DNA from: Hypholoma sublateritium FD-334 SS-4
Taxonomy: Eukaryota > Basidiomycota > Agaricomycetes > Agaricales > Strophariaceae
Assembly (NCBI GenBank): GCA_000827495.1
Contig: KN817558.1
Span: forward strand, 111,564 to 175,563
Length of the DNA: 64,000 bases
Reading direction: 5' to 3'
Shown: positions 1 through 12,010 of the stretch, piece by piece
Position numbering within the stretch: the stretch's first letter is position 1
Layout of the letters: each line of letters begins with the position of its first letter
Notes under the pieces: generated by a model
Database searches by the model: none
Told to the model about the DNA's origin: nothing
Seen by the model: only the letters and a program-made list of their open reading frames with translations
Translations under genes and position numbers: made by a program

Positions 1-55
1 CAACAGACAGCGAGTTAGTATGAGATAAGTAAACGACAGACACGGCGGAAACAGA

Positions 56-3000
56 TTATAGCGCCGTAATGATAGATTTCAGCCATGGGTTGCCCTCGAC
101 AGCTGGGCGAAGAGCCTCAATTTGTTTCTTGAGTTCTTCTAACTGAGCTTCAGGGCTAGCGTCGTCATCATCCATGATGATATCCTCGTCATCTTGGCCG
201 GGAGTGGATGATGACCAGTTCTTGAAGAATGTTTCCATGGCGCTGATGCCCGACTCGATGACCGCGGGATCGAAATCTTCTTCCGCGTGGTCTAGCGTCC
301 GTGTCAGTTAGGGAAACCCACCAACAAGAGAAATATAATGGACCTTCATTGAAGTCTTCGAGCTCCTTCGCATTTTTACGAGCGAGCTGATGTGCATCCA
401 ACGGGTCAGACTTACGATCATGTTGCAGAGTTATCAACCAACCTTGACGACATCTTCTGGGAAATTCGCGAGCTCTGCTACGTGGATACCCAGACTCTGG
501 TCAGAAATCCCTAGATAGAAATTTCATCAATTCTCCACACTGATTATATTGAAGGCTATGAATAAGTACCTGGCTCGACTTTGTATAGCAATGTAATGTC
601 TTGGTCGCGCGATGTTTTGTTTGATGGGGCTACGTGTGCGACGACATGCAAATTCTTTACGTGCGATATTTGTTGATCTAAATTCGTCAACTCGTGAAAA
701 TGGGTAGCAAAAAGGCAGAATGCGTGTATTTCCGATGCAATATACCTAGGCAAGATTGTTAATACTGAAAGACCCATTAGAGAGAAGGCAAATTATTACT
801 CTGAAATGGCCCAGGCGAGCCCGAAGCCATCATAAGTGGATGTTCCTGTCAAGTGGTTAGTCGGGTCATAGAGCGGATATAAGATCCTCACCTCGCCCAA
901 GCTCATCGATGATAATCAGTGAGTCCTTCGTGGCCGACTATCAAATGTGTTAGACCACATCAAAAGGCGAATCGATTCAAAATACTGACCCGTAGGATAG
1001 TTGCCGTTTCAAGCATTTCGGCCATAAAAGTCGAAACACCCTTCAGTTGACTGTCACCAGCGCCAACTCTGCAGAGTATAGAATCGAAGACCGGTATTTG
1101 TGCGTCAGCGCACGGAACGAAACATCCTATTTGTGCCATTAATGCAATGACTCCAACCTAGGTGACTTACATTGAGAAAGCACGGGCGATGTAGGGAGGG
1201 AAACGCTCACCAGTCGGATGTATGTCGATTTTCCTCCCATGTTAGGCCCAGCTGGAAAAGCATCAGCTAAGACCGGCAACTACAAGCAACTACCACGCTC
1301 ACTGATTATTTGGAATTCACTTTGGTCTGGAAAAGTATTGTTATTAGATATGGTTCAACATCACAGGTTGGGCTCATACCTTTGATCATCTCGACATTAT
1401 TCGGAATGTACACAATGCCATCTTGCAGCTCTAGACATGGATGCCTGGCATCATTCAAGATGAGGCTCCCGGACCCTTCAACAGAATTAAACGAGGCCTA
1501 AAATATATATTATACCCGTACCTTTCTCGGTGACGCTGGGCTTTACATATGACGCGTTGGCAGAGACGTGAGCGAGACTGAACAGCGTGGTTGAGCCGAT
1601 TTCGACGAAAATAGGTTAGCGCTAACCTTAAGATGACATCTAAATGCGCCAGCACATTGTTGAGGTCCTCTAAAATGGGTGCATATGTCGCTTGGAACAA
1701 TGTCATCAACCTGCAACATAGGACTCGACGTTGCAAGAAAGTCACCTGCAATCTCGATGACTTGCTTCACCAAGCCCCGTTGAGTACGTTCATACGCCTT
1801 CGATATCTCCTTGAAGTCCTCTGCGTTCTGCTTTAACTTCGGAGTGGTAAAGTAAACGCCGCCTTTGTTGGTGCCAAGCTCGATGTACTTTTTAGGGAGA
1901 TTCTTCGCGTCCTTCAAATTGTCCATTGAGTTTGCATACATACGCCGAGTTTGGTTAAGACTCACGTTCTTGGTCAGGCGAAAACAGTACCCATAGACCT
2001 GGTTGTTTTCGAGATGCAGTTTCTTGTCCAGTTCTAGATTAAGGTCGTCTCCAGCCTTATGGTGCTCTTCATCGAGTCCATCTCGGACCTGTCATTATTA
2101 ATATCGCACTCTGACTTCCGCCATAAGAAATGCATACCTCAGTGAGTTTGTCTGCAAGTTCTCGCAGTCGAGGATCGTAGTCCGGTTTAATGACATAATT
2201 ATGTCCTTCGAGTTCATCGAGGTCCAGTGTTTGCTCTACCATCTCACCGTATTTTTCCAAACTTGACGCACAGTCCTGCAAGAGAGGCATTAAGACAATG
2301 TATTGTAGCCGTTGAACGATAAATATCACCTTAAATGCCTTCAGATATGCTTCTTCCACCAAAGAGGATCGGGCTTCGTCGGCTTCATCATCATACACAG
2401 CAGTAATCGCGTCGATCATGCCAGGCAGCTGATTTCGTTATTACTGGCGTTCACTCATAATCTGCTTCAATCAAGTACCTTGAGAGTCGCCTGATACACT
2501 CGCACAACATCTTCTAGTGATGCGACAGATTTCAGGAATCGTTTGCAAATGCGGCTCAGATCTGGCATCGCTTTCAGGAATTCGTCCTACCAGAATGCTC
2601 AATAAGTGGATTTAGATACTCCAAGTGACCAACCTGCAGAGTTCGTCGTGCATTTGTGTCATTGACAAAGATTTCCACAAGATCCTGTCGTTTGTCTGGA
2701 TTCGAACGATGAACAATTGTCGAACGAAGATCGCCACTCTAAACTCACTTATTTCATGCAGATTAATTAATGGTTGTTTTAGCCAAGTTCCTAGCAGCCG
2801 CGAGCCCTGTGAGGTCTTGCATTTATTCAGCACACCGAAGAGCGTTGTATTTTTGGTTTCACCCTGATAGAGACGGTTATGATTGAGCTGGGACGCAAAA
2901 AGAAAACAGAAGACGAACGATCTTCCCGGCACTTCCAACGAGATTAAGAGCCTTCAACGCGCTTGCGTCCAGCTTCATATATTGAGATAAATCATGTGTG

Positions 3001-4216
3001 CGGATAGTATACATGCCATGGTTTGAAGGATCTGCGAGAAGGGAGAGGTATAGAAGCAGTGCGGCAAGGGCAGACGGCGCAGTTGGCAAGGACAATTGAG
3101 CTTTTCACATGACCAGTCAGTGGAACGTTTGTATTACTCGTAGATAGCGGCGTACGGATGATGACGTTCACATCGGCAGAAGTCGACGTTTCCGGGGACT
3201 CTTTCAACAACCGGGGAAGATCATGGGCCAAATTCTTTGCTATAAATTCACCTGCAAATTTGCCTTCAGATCGAGTGAAAGGAATGAGGTGCAATAAGCT
3301 CACTTGGTTTTCTTTCTGTCACCACAACCCCACAACGATCCAAAACCGCTTTCAGTTTGTTCAGGTCGATATCGCGGTCTGTAGTCCCGCTAGACGTTCC
3401 GGTTGGAATGATAGCTTCTTTGACAGAAAGTTGGATAACGAGCGACTGGGAAGCAGAGTATAAGCTATCGTCAGGGGATCTGCCGCTCTAACTTACCTCT
3501 AGGTTCGAAAACAGATCGGTATCGATGAAATCTGCCACAGCTATCTCTCGCGTGGTGGTATCTGCAAAAGCTGCCCCTACTGATCTCAACTTCGCGGAAG
3601 TAGACTGAACATCAATTGGCGCTGTCGCTAATTTGATGGCCATGATAATTGGCGCTGAAATGAAGTCAGAATTAGCAAACAGGAGATCTTCAACGGCCTG
3701 CAGGTTTCCTGGAGATGCCTAAGAAGTTTGGAATTAAAGGGTGTCAAGGAAATAAATGGTACATCCGACCTCTTTTGCAAGCTGAAACTTGGCTGCTTTC
3801 TTCTGACCAGGTTCTTGCTCCCATATTTCTATACGCAGCTGCTTCGAAGTCAAAGCATCTCGGAGGAGAACATGTGCGACCGAAGTCTTGAGAGTAACAC
3901 TTGGCAACCCAGCTGCACGTCCTCCTGCGCCTAAATATTTAATGACAGTGTTGGTGTGATATACGTTTTCAGCGACGAAGATGGCGTCTGGGCCATAGGC
4001 AGCGTAGAATGAGTCGCCGCCGACCGTGCGCAAGAAAAGACGTAGCGTTCCGTGGCTGGGTGACTTTTTCGGGAGTTTGGCGAAGAATATGGTGAATCCA
4101 GGATCCCCATTGTCTAAGGTAACGCTTCAACGTGTTGGGGCAAGATATGAAGTTTCATTCTGCTTACCGACAGAATCACGCTCCGTATCCTTTTCTTTCC
4201 CGTACATTTGCGCCAT
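56..4216 (-). CDS. MSH2: DNA mismatch repair protein MSH2 (MutS homolog)
   Basis: MutS-family ATPase. With MSH6 or MSH3 it recognises base mismatches and small loops in the nucleus. The start is the ATG at 4216 ([10 protein letters not shown]); the first intron then joins to [15 protein letters not shown], the usual MSH2 N-terminus, followed by [15 protein letters not shown] in the mismatch-binding domain. Near 2780-2880 is the lever segment with [13 protein letters not shown]. Walker A (GPNMGGKST) is encoded at about 1215-1255 and Walker B (IIIDELGRG) at about 893-925; an intron follows, then [12 protein letters not shown]. The motif [11 protein letters not shown] lies near 690. The acidic C-terminus ends at a TAA at 56. 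The gene is cut by many short introns. All landmark motifs are present in order, so it looks intact. The open frame extends upstream of 4216, so an earlier start cannot be excluded. Family assignment is very secure; exact exon edges are not. Confidence 0.95.
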
Positions 4217-7098
4217 TTTTGAATCGTATGGCCGTGCGAGTGGCTCTGTTGAGCTCACGGTCAATGTGTGATTTAGCTTTGAGCTGAGCTTTCGCAGACT
4301 CGCCAACACGAAATTCAGTGACATTTGATTCCGTGTCTTGTGATGTGACCAACCGCGTCCCTGACAGGAACGCAACAGGAACGCGAGCGCCGACTCGGAG
4401 CCGCCGACCAACCGCCGACTCGGACCTGTTACTGCCAGTGTTACGACTGGCCGTAAGTACAATGGCGGTACACAAGGACGCCGTAAACTCTGGTATCTAC
4501 GCATGCCAGATAACCAAGTGTCTGCCTCAATTCCCTCATTTATATCGCTCGTTTGAAGTTCCTTGGAAGTTCCACTTCTACTAAACCGTTAAGGAAAGTT
4601 ATCCACTAACCATCAACTGGCCATGCAAAATCTATACATATATCATGATATGCGTTTCGTATGCAAACGTGAGTCTGACCGCGTCGTAATTCTGCATTGA
4701 GAATTGTACTGATTGAAATCCTAACAGACGGTACTCAGAAGTTATGATCACTAACATTGGCGGCTTTCGGAGTGACACGGGAGTCGTTGCAACTTGCATT
4801 TCTGCGCCTAACTTCATCGCACGCGGCAGCGCATACCCTGCTCCAAAGGCAACATTGTCAGCACGGCGGAGAAAGATCACTTTCCTGTGTCATTACATTC
4901 CTAATCGAGGATAGTGGCCACCTAACTTTCCTGCTGAACCTTCGTTATACTTATTTTCCGCGACCTGGGTATTCTCCCACCATATGGAGACAGACTAGTT
5001 TTGCAACCCTTATGGCGAGAGGTGGCGAGGCGGAATCAATACCCACTCCACACCAGACTATACCTGGACTACGGAATGTTCTGATTTTCTTCAAGGCATC
5101 TCATCGAAATTAAGAACGCACATTTTTTTGGAAGCTGCTAGACATCGCAAAACTTCTAGGCAATTCGAACGCAGCTTTGAGAAGGACTAGTCTCTTGTTG
5201 AATGAAAATATAGAATCTTCCTTGGATGCTTCGCCTACCATTTTTTATACGATCTGCATCGGAAATCAGTTATGAGTGCTCGTCTTCAGCAGGCTAAGCT
5301 CCGGATACTGACACCAAGGGTCCTTGCATTGAGCTGCGACGGTTTGTTGTATCGAGTGCCCGGGAGCACTTGCTTCGCAAGGACGATCGTTTTATCTGCG
5401 ACGAAAACTCTGTCTTCTGTTGAAGATAGATACAAGCCCTACGAACAACGTACGATTTTTTTGTACACAAGATTACATGCCTGAATATAGGTCCACCGTG
5501 TAGTTTGGTTATCTTCCAAGTGGGTGGGCTCGTTCTCCAAGAATTGGACTTGAGGAGTAAGGAATCTCTCTACGCTCTCCTCCTATCCCCTTGAGAAATG
5601 TTCTTCAGACCGCCTTTTTTGATGACAGAACTTGGAATAGGACAGTGGTGCACCGACATAGCAGCTGCAGAGTGAGCGCGCCGGCGCTGAGATTAAACGA
5701 ATGAGACTTCCATATCCCTATACTATATCATGGCCCATGGGTGGTGGCAGAAGTAGTAGGGGAAACACGGTGACGCGGCAAGTCTGCAACAAGTCTGCAG
5801 CGTGTAGTAATCAAAGAAGCAATTACCCCACTCATTGGTGCACATCCGTGACTTGAAGGGACTTGAAGTTGTCTGGTATGACTATGTTCAATGATGTTAA
5901 AAAGCTGAAAGTGTTGATGGAATAGCAAGTGGTCCTGCTCAATGGTCAAGGTCGCGACAAGGTCAAACTCGAGTGCAACAAGGCCACTGCGGCACCGGTG
6001 ACCTACCCGGTAACCGGTTCCGGTTAAACTCGAGCCGGTGACGAGTGTCCTCGGCCGAACTGCCGGCGCTGTAAATATTACTTGACTTAGTACGAAGTCA
6101 AGAGTCATCTATGTACTTACCTGTCGTGAGCTGCCTGTGACTTCACTTCAAATTCTGTATCCGGCCTTTGCTATCCAATGCCACTAGAAAATCTCAGAGA
6201 ACTTCCAAGGTAACTTTGGAACCTGCCAAGAGTCTGCAGATTCGGACTCCTGAACATGACTGACAATTACCAATAAAATGAGTACTTACTCTGGTCAGTC
6301 ACGATCCTCACCACCTACTTATAGAGATAAAGATTACAACCATCTCTCTCCGCATCAAGCGATTCCTGTGTTTCGTATCTAGCACCTAAAATGTACTGGA
6401 AGGCTGGCAGAGATATCCAGCTAAAATCAGAGCCGAAGGGTGAGAAAGGCTTTGCTTTTCGAAGCCAATTGGCAATGCAAGGGCTCATAGCACCTCACCC
6501 TACCTCACCGAACGGTAGGCACATGCTTGCCGAAGCATTTGTGTGTACTTGTTCTGGAATAAGATAGATTATGATGCGACTACTAATAGCCTTTACAGCT
6601 CTGATGCTCACATGTTTTATTTATAATCTCTCAAATCCTCAATAGATGATCGATGATCTTGACAGTGTCAACGACCGTCAACGAACATGTTTACATACTT
6701 TGATCAGTTTCAAAGGTGTACTTTTACTCTATTAATCATCGCCCAGAGAGACTACTGACTACCTGACAAAAAAAAAAGCAAACGGTATACCAACCTGCCT
6801 AAACAATTGCTCAACAGTCCCACCGATTCAGAGTTCGTTGGGATGCCTAATCTGATTGCTGCGAGCGATCTTTGATCTCGCGATTAACGAGGATAAAATA
6901 TACATATACACGACGTCAGAGATAAGTGACTTCGGATCTGCCAGATCTCGCCAATCTTTATGATGCGGTCTTCTGGTCCAGTACGTTTCGGGTTCTGTTG
7001 TCCCTGAAATTCGAGAGCCTTATTAAATAGCTTTTCAAAAGACGACAGGCTCTGCTTACTGTCTACCTGGGAAACGATCCCCACCGACGATCGCCATC
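4217..7098. other. Intergenic region, no gene recognised
   Basis: About 2.9 kb between MSH2 and the hydrolase. Open frames here are short and show no recognisable motifs. Around 5965-6050 there is a GC-rich patch in which AACTCGAG and CCGGTGAC each occur twice around a CGGTAACCGGTTCCGG core, a small imperfect palindrome of unknown meaning. The right end should hold the hydrolase promoter. Confidence 0.5.
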
Positions 7099-8820
7099 AT
7101 GAAGACTACCACTTACACATACGATCCACGGCCAGCCTACAAATTTCAAGTCACAGCTGCGAAATACATGCCAGACCGCCCGGCTGCAGACGGCGTCACC
7201 CTGATTCTCGCTCATGGAAATGCCACACATAAGGTGCGCAAGCGCCAGAGCAATTGTGTTTATTCGCCGTGCTCGTTATCAACGAAAGTGGTATGTACTA
7301 ATGGTTTTTTATTTCATTTCGGTCACAGGAGACCTGGAGTGCAATGTTATCGTTCCTGTTCGAGCTGACGGATACCGGCCGCCACGCTCCCCCCGTCATT
7401 AAGGATGCCTGGTGCATCGGTGAGCTCACCACAACCATCCGAGCCAAAGACGCAAATACTCACTGGTGAATACTATGCATTTTAGAGTGTCCAAATCACG
7501 GGGAGAGTGCAGTACTGAACGAGGACGATATTTCTCTTCACTATCCTGGCGGCGGATGTATGTTTCTATTGACATTTTCTCATTCCTGATCTATGCTAAA
7601 TCCACGATTAATTGCTCAGGGAATGGTTGGGAGTATCCCCGCGCGATACAGGCATTTATCAACTCACGGCCAGACGGAATTAACTTCCATGAACGAAAAT
7701 TAGTTGCAGTAGGCCACAGCGCAGGGGGGACCGCTATGTCAGTCCTTTTTATCACAATGTCCTCACATTTTTCTTACGTGGATTATACTTCTCACCGACA
7801 GTGTGCTGTTGAACGACTTGATGCCCAATCTCTTTTCCTCGTATATTCTTATGGACCCCGCCATCACCAGAGCGCAAGATGCCCACACGAGAGTGACGAT
7901 GGAGCGCATAATAACGCAATATACATGGACACGGCAGGATACCTGGCGCGACAGGAAGTCGGCTCGCAAAGCTATTGACTCCCAAGCCGGCTCACGCTAC
8001 TGGCATCCCAAAGTAAAGGACGCATATATAGTACGCTCTGCATTTTTTGTATTCCCCTGTTTCAGTATATTCAGTACTCTACAGGAAAAGGGCCTCCGTG
8101 TACATCCAGCGTCCAAGCTTCCCGATCCATTTAATTTTGATGGTGTTACCTTAGCGTGCTGCAAAGCGTATGAAGCTGTGGGTTCTATGTTTCCCTCGCG
8201 CCGATCTTCCTCTTACAAATATTTATAGGCCATGACGCGCACGGTAGACCTGTACCCGCACGCTTTCGATATTCTCCGTACCCTCTATGCAGGGGATGCG
8301 CAGGTCCATCTAATATTTGCCACAATCGAAAAACTTGGCAAGTAAGTAAATTTCCCATCTTCCTCGGTTTCCTTGTGCACCGATTCAGACGCTCATGCCG
8401 ATAACCATAGTGTCAAGGTGCTTGATGATGCACTGGTTTCCGCAGAACCTACGTCTGGAAAAGGAGCAAATTCAATACAAAGACTTCCCAGAGGTGGCCA
8501 TATGGTGGGTCGATCTTTCGCTGAAATTTGAAATTCTTTCTCTAAATGGTCGTTATCTAAAAATCTGTCCGGTTTATCTGCAGTTTGTGCAAACAGAGCC
8601 GGAGCTCGCGGCCCATGCCACACATAACGCGGTCCGATCTATACTGGGAATTGTGAGATTTTCATGGGCTTTTCAAACGCGAAAGAAGCTTGTGCTGATT
8701 ATGGATTCTTTTTCCTCTCAGAAGCAACGGCCTCAGAGCTTCCGGAACGTGGACCTGAGCGAGAGCCAGGATTATGATAGGACACCAGCGCAATTAGCAC
8801 CGCTCCGCGCACACTTGTAA
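7099..8820 (+). CDS. Alpha/beta hydrolase, probable peroxisomal (C-terminal AHL)
   Basis: Alpha/beta-hydrolase-fold esterase or lipase-like enzyme; the substrate cannot be told from sequence. The start MKTTTYTYDPRPAYKF is followed by LILAHGNATHK, the HG oxyanion strand. Splicing then gives ETWSAMLSFLFELTD, IKDAWCIECPNHGES and the nucleophile elbow VGHSAGGT near 7710-7735. The late exon carries a GGHM motif near 8495, the expected catalytic His. The gene has at least six short introns. The last three residues, A-H-L, fit the type 1 peroxisomal targeting pattern [SAC][KRH][LM]. All catalytic landmarks are present, so it appears functional. The last intron (about 8653-8721) has a length divisible by three and may be retained or removed without changing frame. 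Confidence 0.82.
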
Positions 8821-9976
8821 GACCATATAACATCACATTCTGTATGTACATCTTCGCCACACGTATACTACCCCACGGACACCTTGCAATGTAAAATTAA
8901 GTATGTATCTTGTATTGTAGTAAATATCCCACTCGCCGTAAGCTCTATGCTTCAATATGGCTTCAATGTATGTAACGTACGGAACGATGGCCGCGTCATT
9001 TTCAATTCCGTCGTTTTGACTCTACTTATGTAACAGAATTATCAACTTTCTCTCGAAAAGTAGGTCTCTAGCGAAGCTCCCCGATGCGAACGACCGCGAA
9101 GAGCATGAATGTCGATCAGCAGCAATTTGATGGAGTGTATGATTTCTAGGCCTCCTTATCCAGAAATCCAGAATGATCGCGGCGCGCGCATGTCATCAGC
9201 CAACGCAATTTTAGCTGCGTAGGACACACTACTTACGTACAGTGAACCCACATAACAATCTAGGCACATGGTCACGCAGGATGAACGTGGGGCTTGGCAA
9301 TTTGCGTATGTGCATATGGATTATACGCACCGGACAGACGGAGAGCAGGTTGCCATCTCCGCCTCGCGGCAAACTGTAGAGGCCGCGTAGCAGACACCCG
9401 GCAATAATTGAATGATCCATCAAGTTACAACAAGGACTGTCCCGTCGCTTCAGCTTTAGCATACGTCGGACAAGGCGGGGTAGGGCAGTGACTGGCCTCC
9501 AAGGCAACTTGGACGTGAGATCGGGCATCGTGGAAGATATCCAGCTGACATGGTTGAGTATGTTTGTGCAAAGGAGATGAGTTTCCCTGCTCCCGCGAAG
9601 CCACTGGAAGGCTGAGCAGTGATCTGCCGGTGAGAACTTACAAGGTATACATATAATCAGGCGATGAGGCCGTGTGACCATGGCATCTTCTGTGTGCTCG
9701 GAAATCGGACAAAGCAGTCCACCATCTGAGATTCTGAGATGTTAGCGAGACCCGTGTCGAGAAAGCTATTAATCGCGCAGAGCATGGGAAACGTATTCAT
9801 CGGAAATAGGTTGATGCATGCATAAATATACATGAATGTATATCCTTACGAGCTCGTTCGACGTTGGGGCTTCGATGGAACATCGTTGGACTTATGAGAG
9901 ACACCTGGTAATACCGAAGACGAATATCCGCAGTGCACACACAATTGGAAGATAACGGAAGTACCGGAACTAGCTT
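8821..9976. other. Intergenic region downstream of the hydrolase
   Basis: No supported gene. A 150-codon open frame on the minus strand (9229-9681) lies where the C-terminal half of the neighbouring Vps39-like gene should be, but its translation shows none of that family's helical-repeat character. Confidence 0.4.
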
Positions 9977-11465
9977 TCACGACCGCAGCAATTTGATAGG
10001 GACTGCACGCATCTTCTCTGATCGCTGTGTCGAAGGCACGAGATACCCGCCTATGCTCGACACCAGGTTCACCCGACGGGAGGAGCCAATCAAGACGTCT
10101 TTAGACGTTGACGAGGCCGACCGTTGATGCATGGATGGTTTGACGGGAGATGATGGTTTCGAAGGAGGCGGGGAGGTCGGTGGCGCCCCAATGACTTGGG
10201 CAATTATTTGCGTCTCCACGCTGTGCGCCTCGATCGTGTTGTTGGGGAGCAGGGAGATGATATACGGATAATCAAGACCTGAGAAAAAAAATCAGAGTAT
10301 TGGATAGGACAGAGAACGGTACACGTACAGATTGCTTCTGGGTGACTAGGCCATTCAAGGGTACCTCTAACAGGATCTCCATCTCCTGTGATGAACAGGC
10401 CCAGGGTGGATGCTCCTGTCCACGACAACAGCAAGAACTCATTCTGGCTGATAACAGTGATGGAGGGCTTGACCACGAATGGAGTTGGTTCGGAGGACTG
10501 GGAAACAGGAATGACTTGGAACAGCGATGAAGCTTCGAGATCAAGTATACTGTAATACTCTTTGTCGGCGATGCAAAGAGATTTCCCAGTCCGGCGGGCC
10601 AGAGTGATTGTTGGACTACCTTGGGGAAGTGGAATCTCCTACAAGAGTGTAAATTGGCAGTGAAAGAAACTTTGTTAAGCCGCACCTTCTGGTAGAGGAG
10701 GCGATCTTTCATGGTGAATATGGCAATCGACGATCGCTTTACCACGCAAAAGTCGACAGGTTCTGGTGGGAGTGGTACCCCGGACGCCGACAGTAGAGGT
10801 TGCAGGCGCTTCAGGTGTTGGTCATCGACAGCAAATGTGATAGCATGGCGGATGGGTTTTGTCGGATACGGATCCAGGGATGGAATCGTGTAGAAGTGAA
10901 TTTGGTGATCTAGACGAACATAGTGAGAACATGAACAAGGGGCTGTCCTCAGAGGGAAGATAATGTACGGAAATACCGGATAGCACCAGCGCCCGAGAAA
11001 GACTGGGAACGAGGACAATTTCGTCCAAGGATTTACTGCCTGGTATTGTTTGCCTTGAAATAAGTACGTAAGATTCAAGCTAGACGAAGCGTCAGGTTCC
11101 AGTACAAAGAGAGTCGTAGCATTGCTAACTCACCTTCTGCGGATCATCTGCTTGCAGTGCAAATCGTAACAGCTCTCCGTTTGAACATCCAACATATATC
11201 TCTGATCCTGCAGTTGGGGTTCCAATTTAGCGCTGGCATCTGTCTCGGTATGGCGTCGTGAAACCTAGAGCTTGGGTGCAGCGCACTTGTATCCGTCCTG
11301 TTGAAGCAGACGCAGAGCTTTCATAGACTGTAAAACGAGCTCATTGGACATTGTCAAAGCGAGAGACAGAGGAAAGTGCTGACCGCGCGACTCAATGACA
11401 TCCTGTATCAGACTTTGCAGTTGAAATGGAGGTATCTCCGCAGGATTTTGAGGAGCTGAGGTCAT
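9977..11465 (-). pseudogene. Vps39/TGFBRAP1-like CNH-domain protein, N-terminal half only
   Basis: The start is the ATG at 11465 (MTSAPQNPAEIPPFQ). Joining the short exons gives a clean citron-homology domain: GSEIYVGCSNGELLRF, LESYVLISRQTIPGSKSLDE, IVLVPSLSRALVLS, HQIHFYTIPSLDP, VDFCVVKRSS, VKPSITVISQNEFLLLSW, FITGDGDPVRGTLEWP, LLPNNTIEAHSVETQ, then GGYLVPSTQRSEKM. Full-length Vam6/Vps39/TGFBRAP1 proteins act in HOPS/CORVET vesicle tethering and continue for several hundred residues of clathrin-like repeats. Here translation stops at 9977, just after the CNH domain (roughly 400 residues), and no continuation is visible down to 8821. The CNH part itself has no internal stop once spliced. It may be a 3'-truncated copy or a CNH-only derived gene. 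Family is confident; pseudogene status is inference. Confidence 0.65.
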
Positions 11466-12010
11466 ACTATTTTTCCTTGGTGATTCGAGGGATTCGTAAT
11501 ATATAGAAAGGGAACTGAAACTGAAGTTCGGGTCTCGCAGTCGACAGGCAGTTACTGGCACGAATCAAGTTCTGAACAACCTGCGCAGGCGGAGTTTCAA
11601 ATGGCCATGCAGTGTCCATGTCATCTCCCCTTGGCCCAGTTCAAACTTCATGTCAACAACTTCAAGTTACCGAGCCGAGTACCTTCCACCGTACACTAAA
11701 TTTCTTGGTGCTGTAAAGGTACGCTACCCCGCTAGTAGAGTGATATAGAATTCACTTAGAAGTTGGAACTCTCAAATGTAATTTCGAATAACAGCCTACA
11801 GTAAGTTTTTTAATATTAATAGTCTCCGCCTGGGTGGCAATTTCAGACGATTAACAATATATATTCTATTTCTGCTACCTTCCGGAACATACGTAACTGA
11901 AAGTCATATCAGTGAGGATAGTGCATGTAAGTTCACATCGATTCGTGGGCTGCTTTTGACCCTGCTTATCATGATTTGAATATAGTCTTATTGCCTGATT
12001 CATTAGCGCT
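11466..12010. other. Intergenic region between divergent CNH and F-box genes
   Basis: AT-rich stretch of 545 bp with no gene. It must hold both promoters; no single convincing TATA element stands out. Confidence 0.4.

Noticed and set aside
5965..6050. Palindromic CCGGT/ACCGG cluster as a transposon end or operator
   Set aside because: Too short and imperfect; no partner copy or target-site duplication is seen.
9229..9681. A 150-codon minus-strand frame as the missing C-terminal half of the Vps39-like gene
   Set aside because: No helical-repeat character or family motifs, and no plausible splice from the exon ending at 9977.
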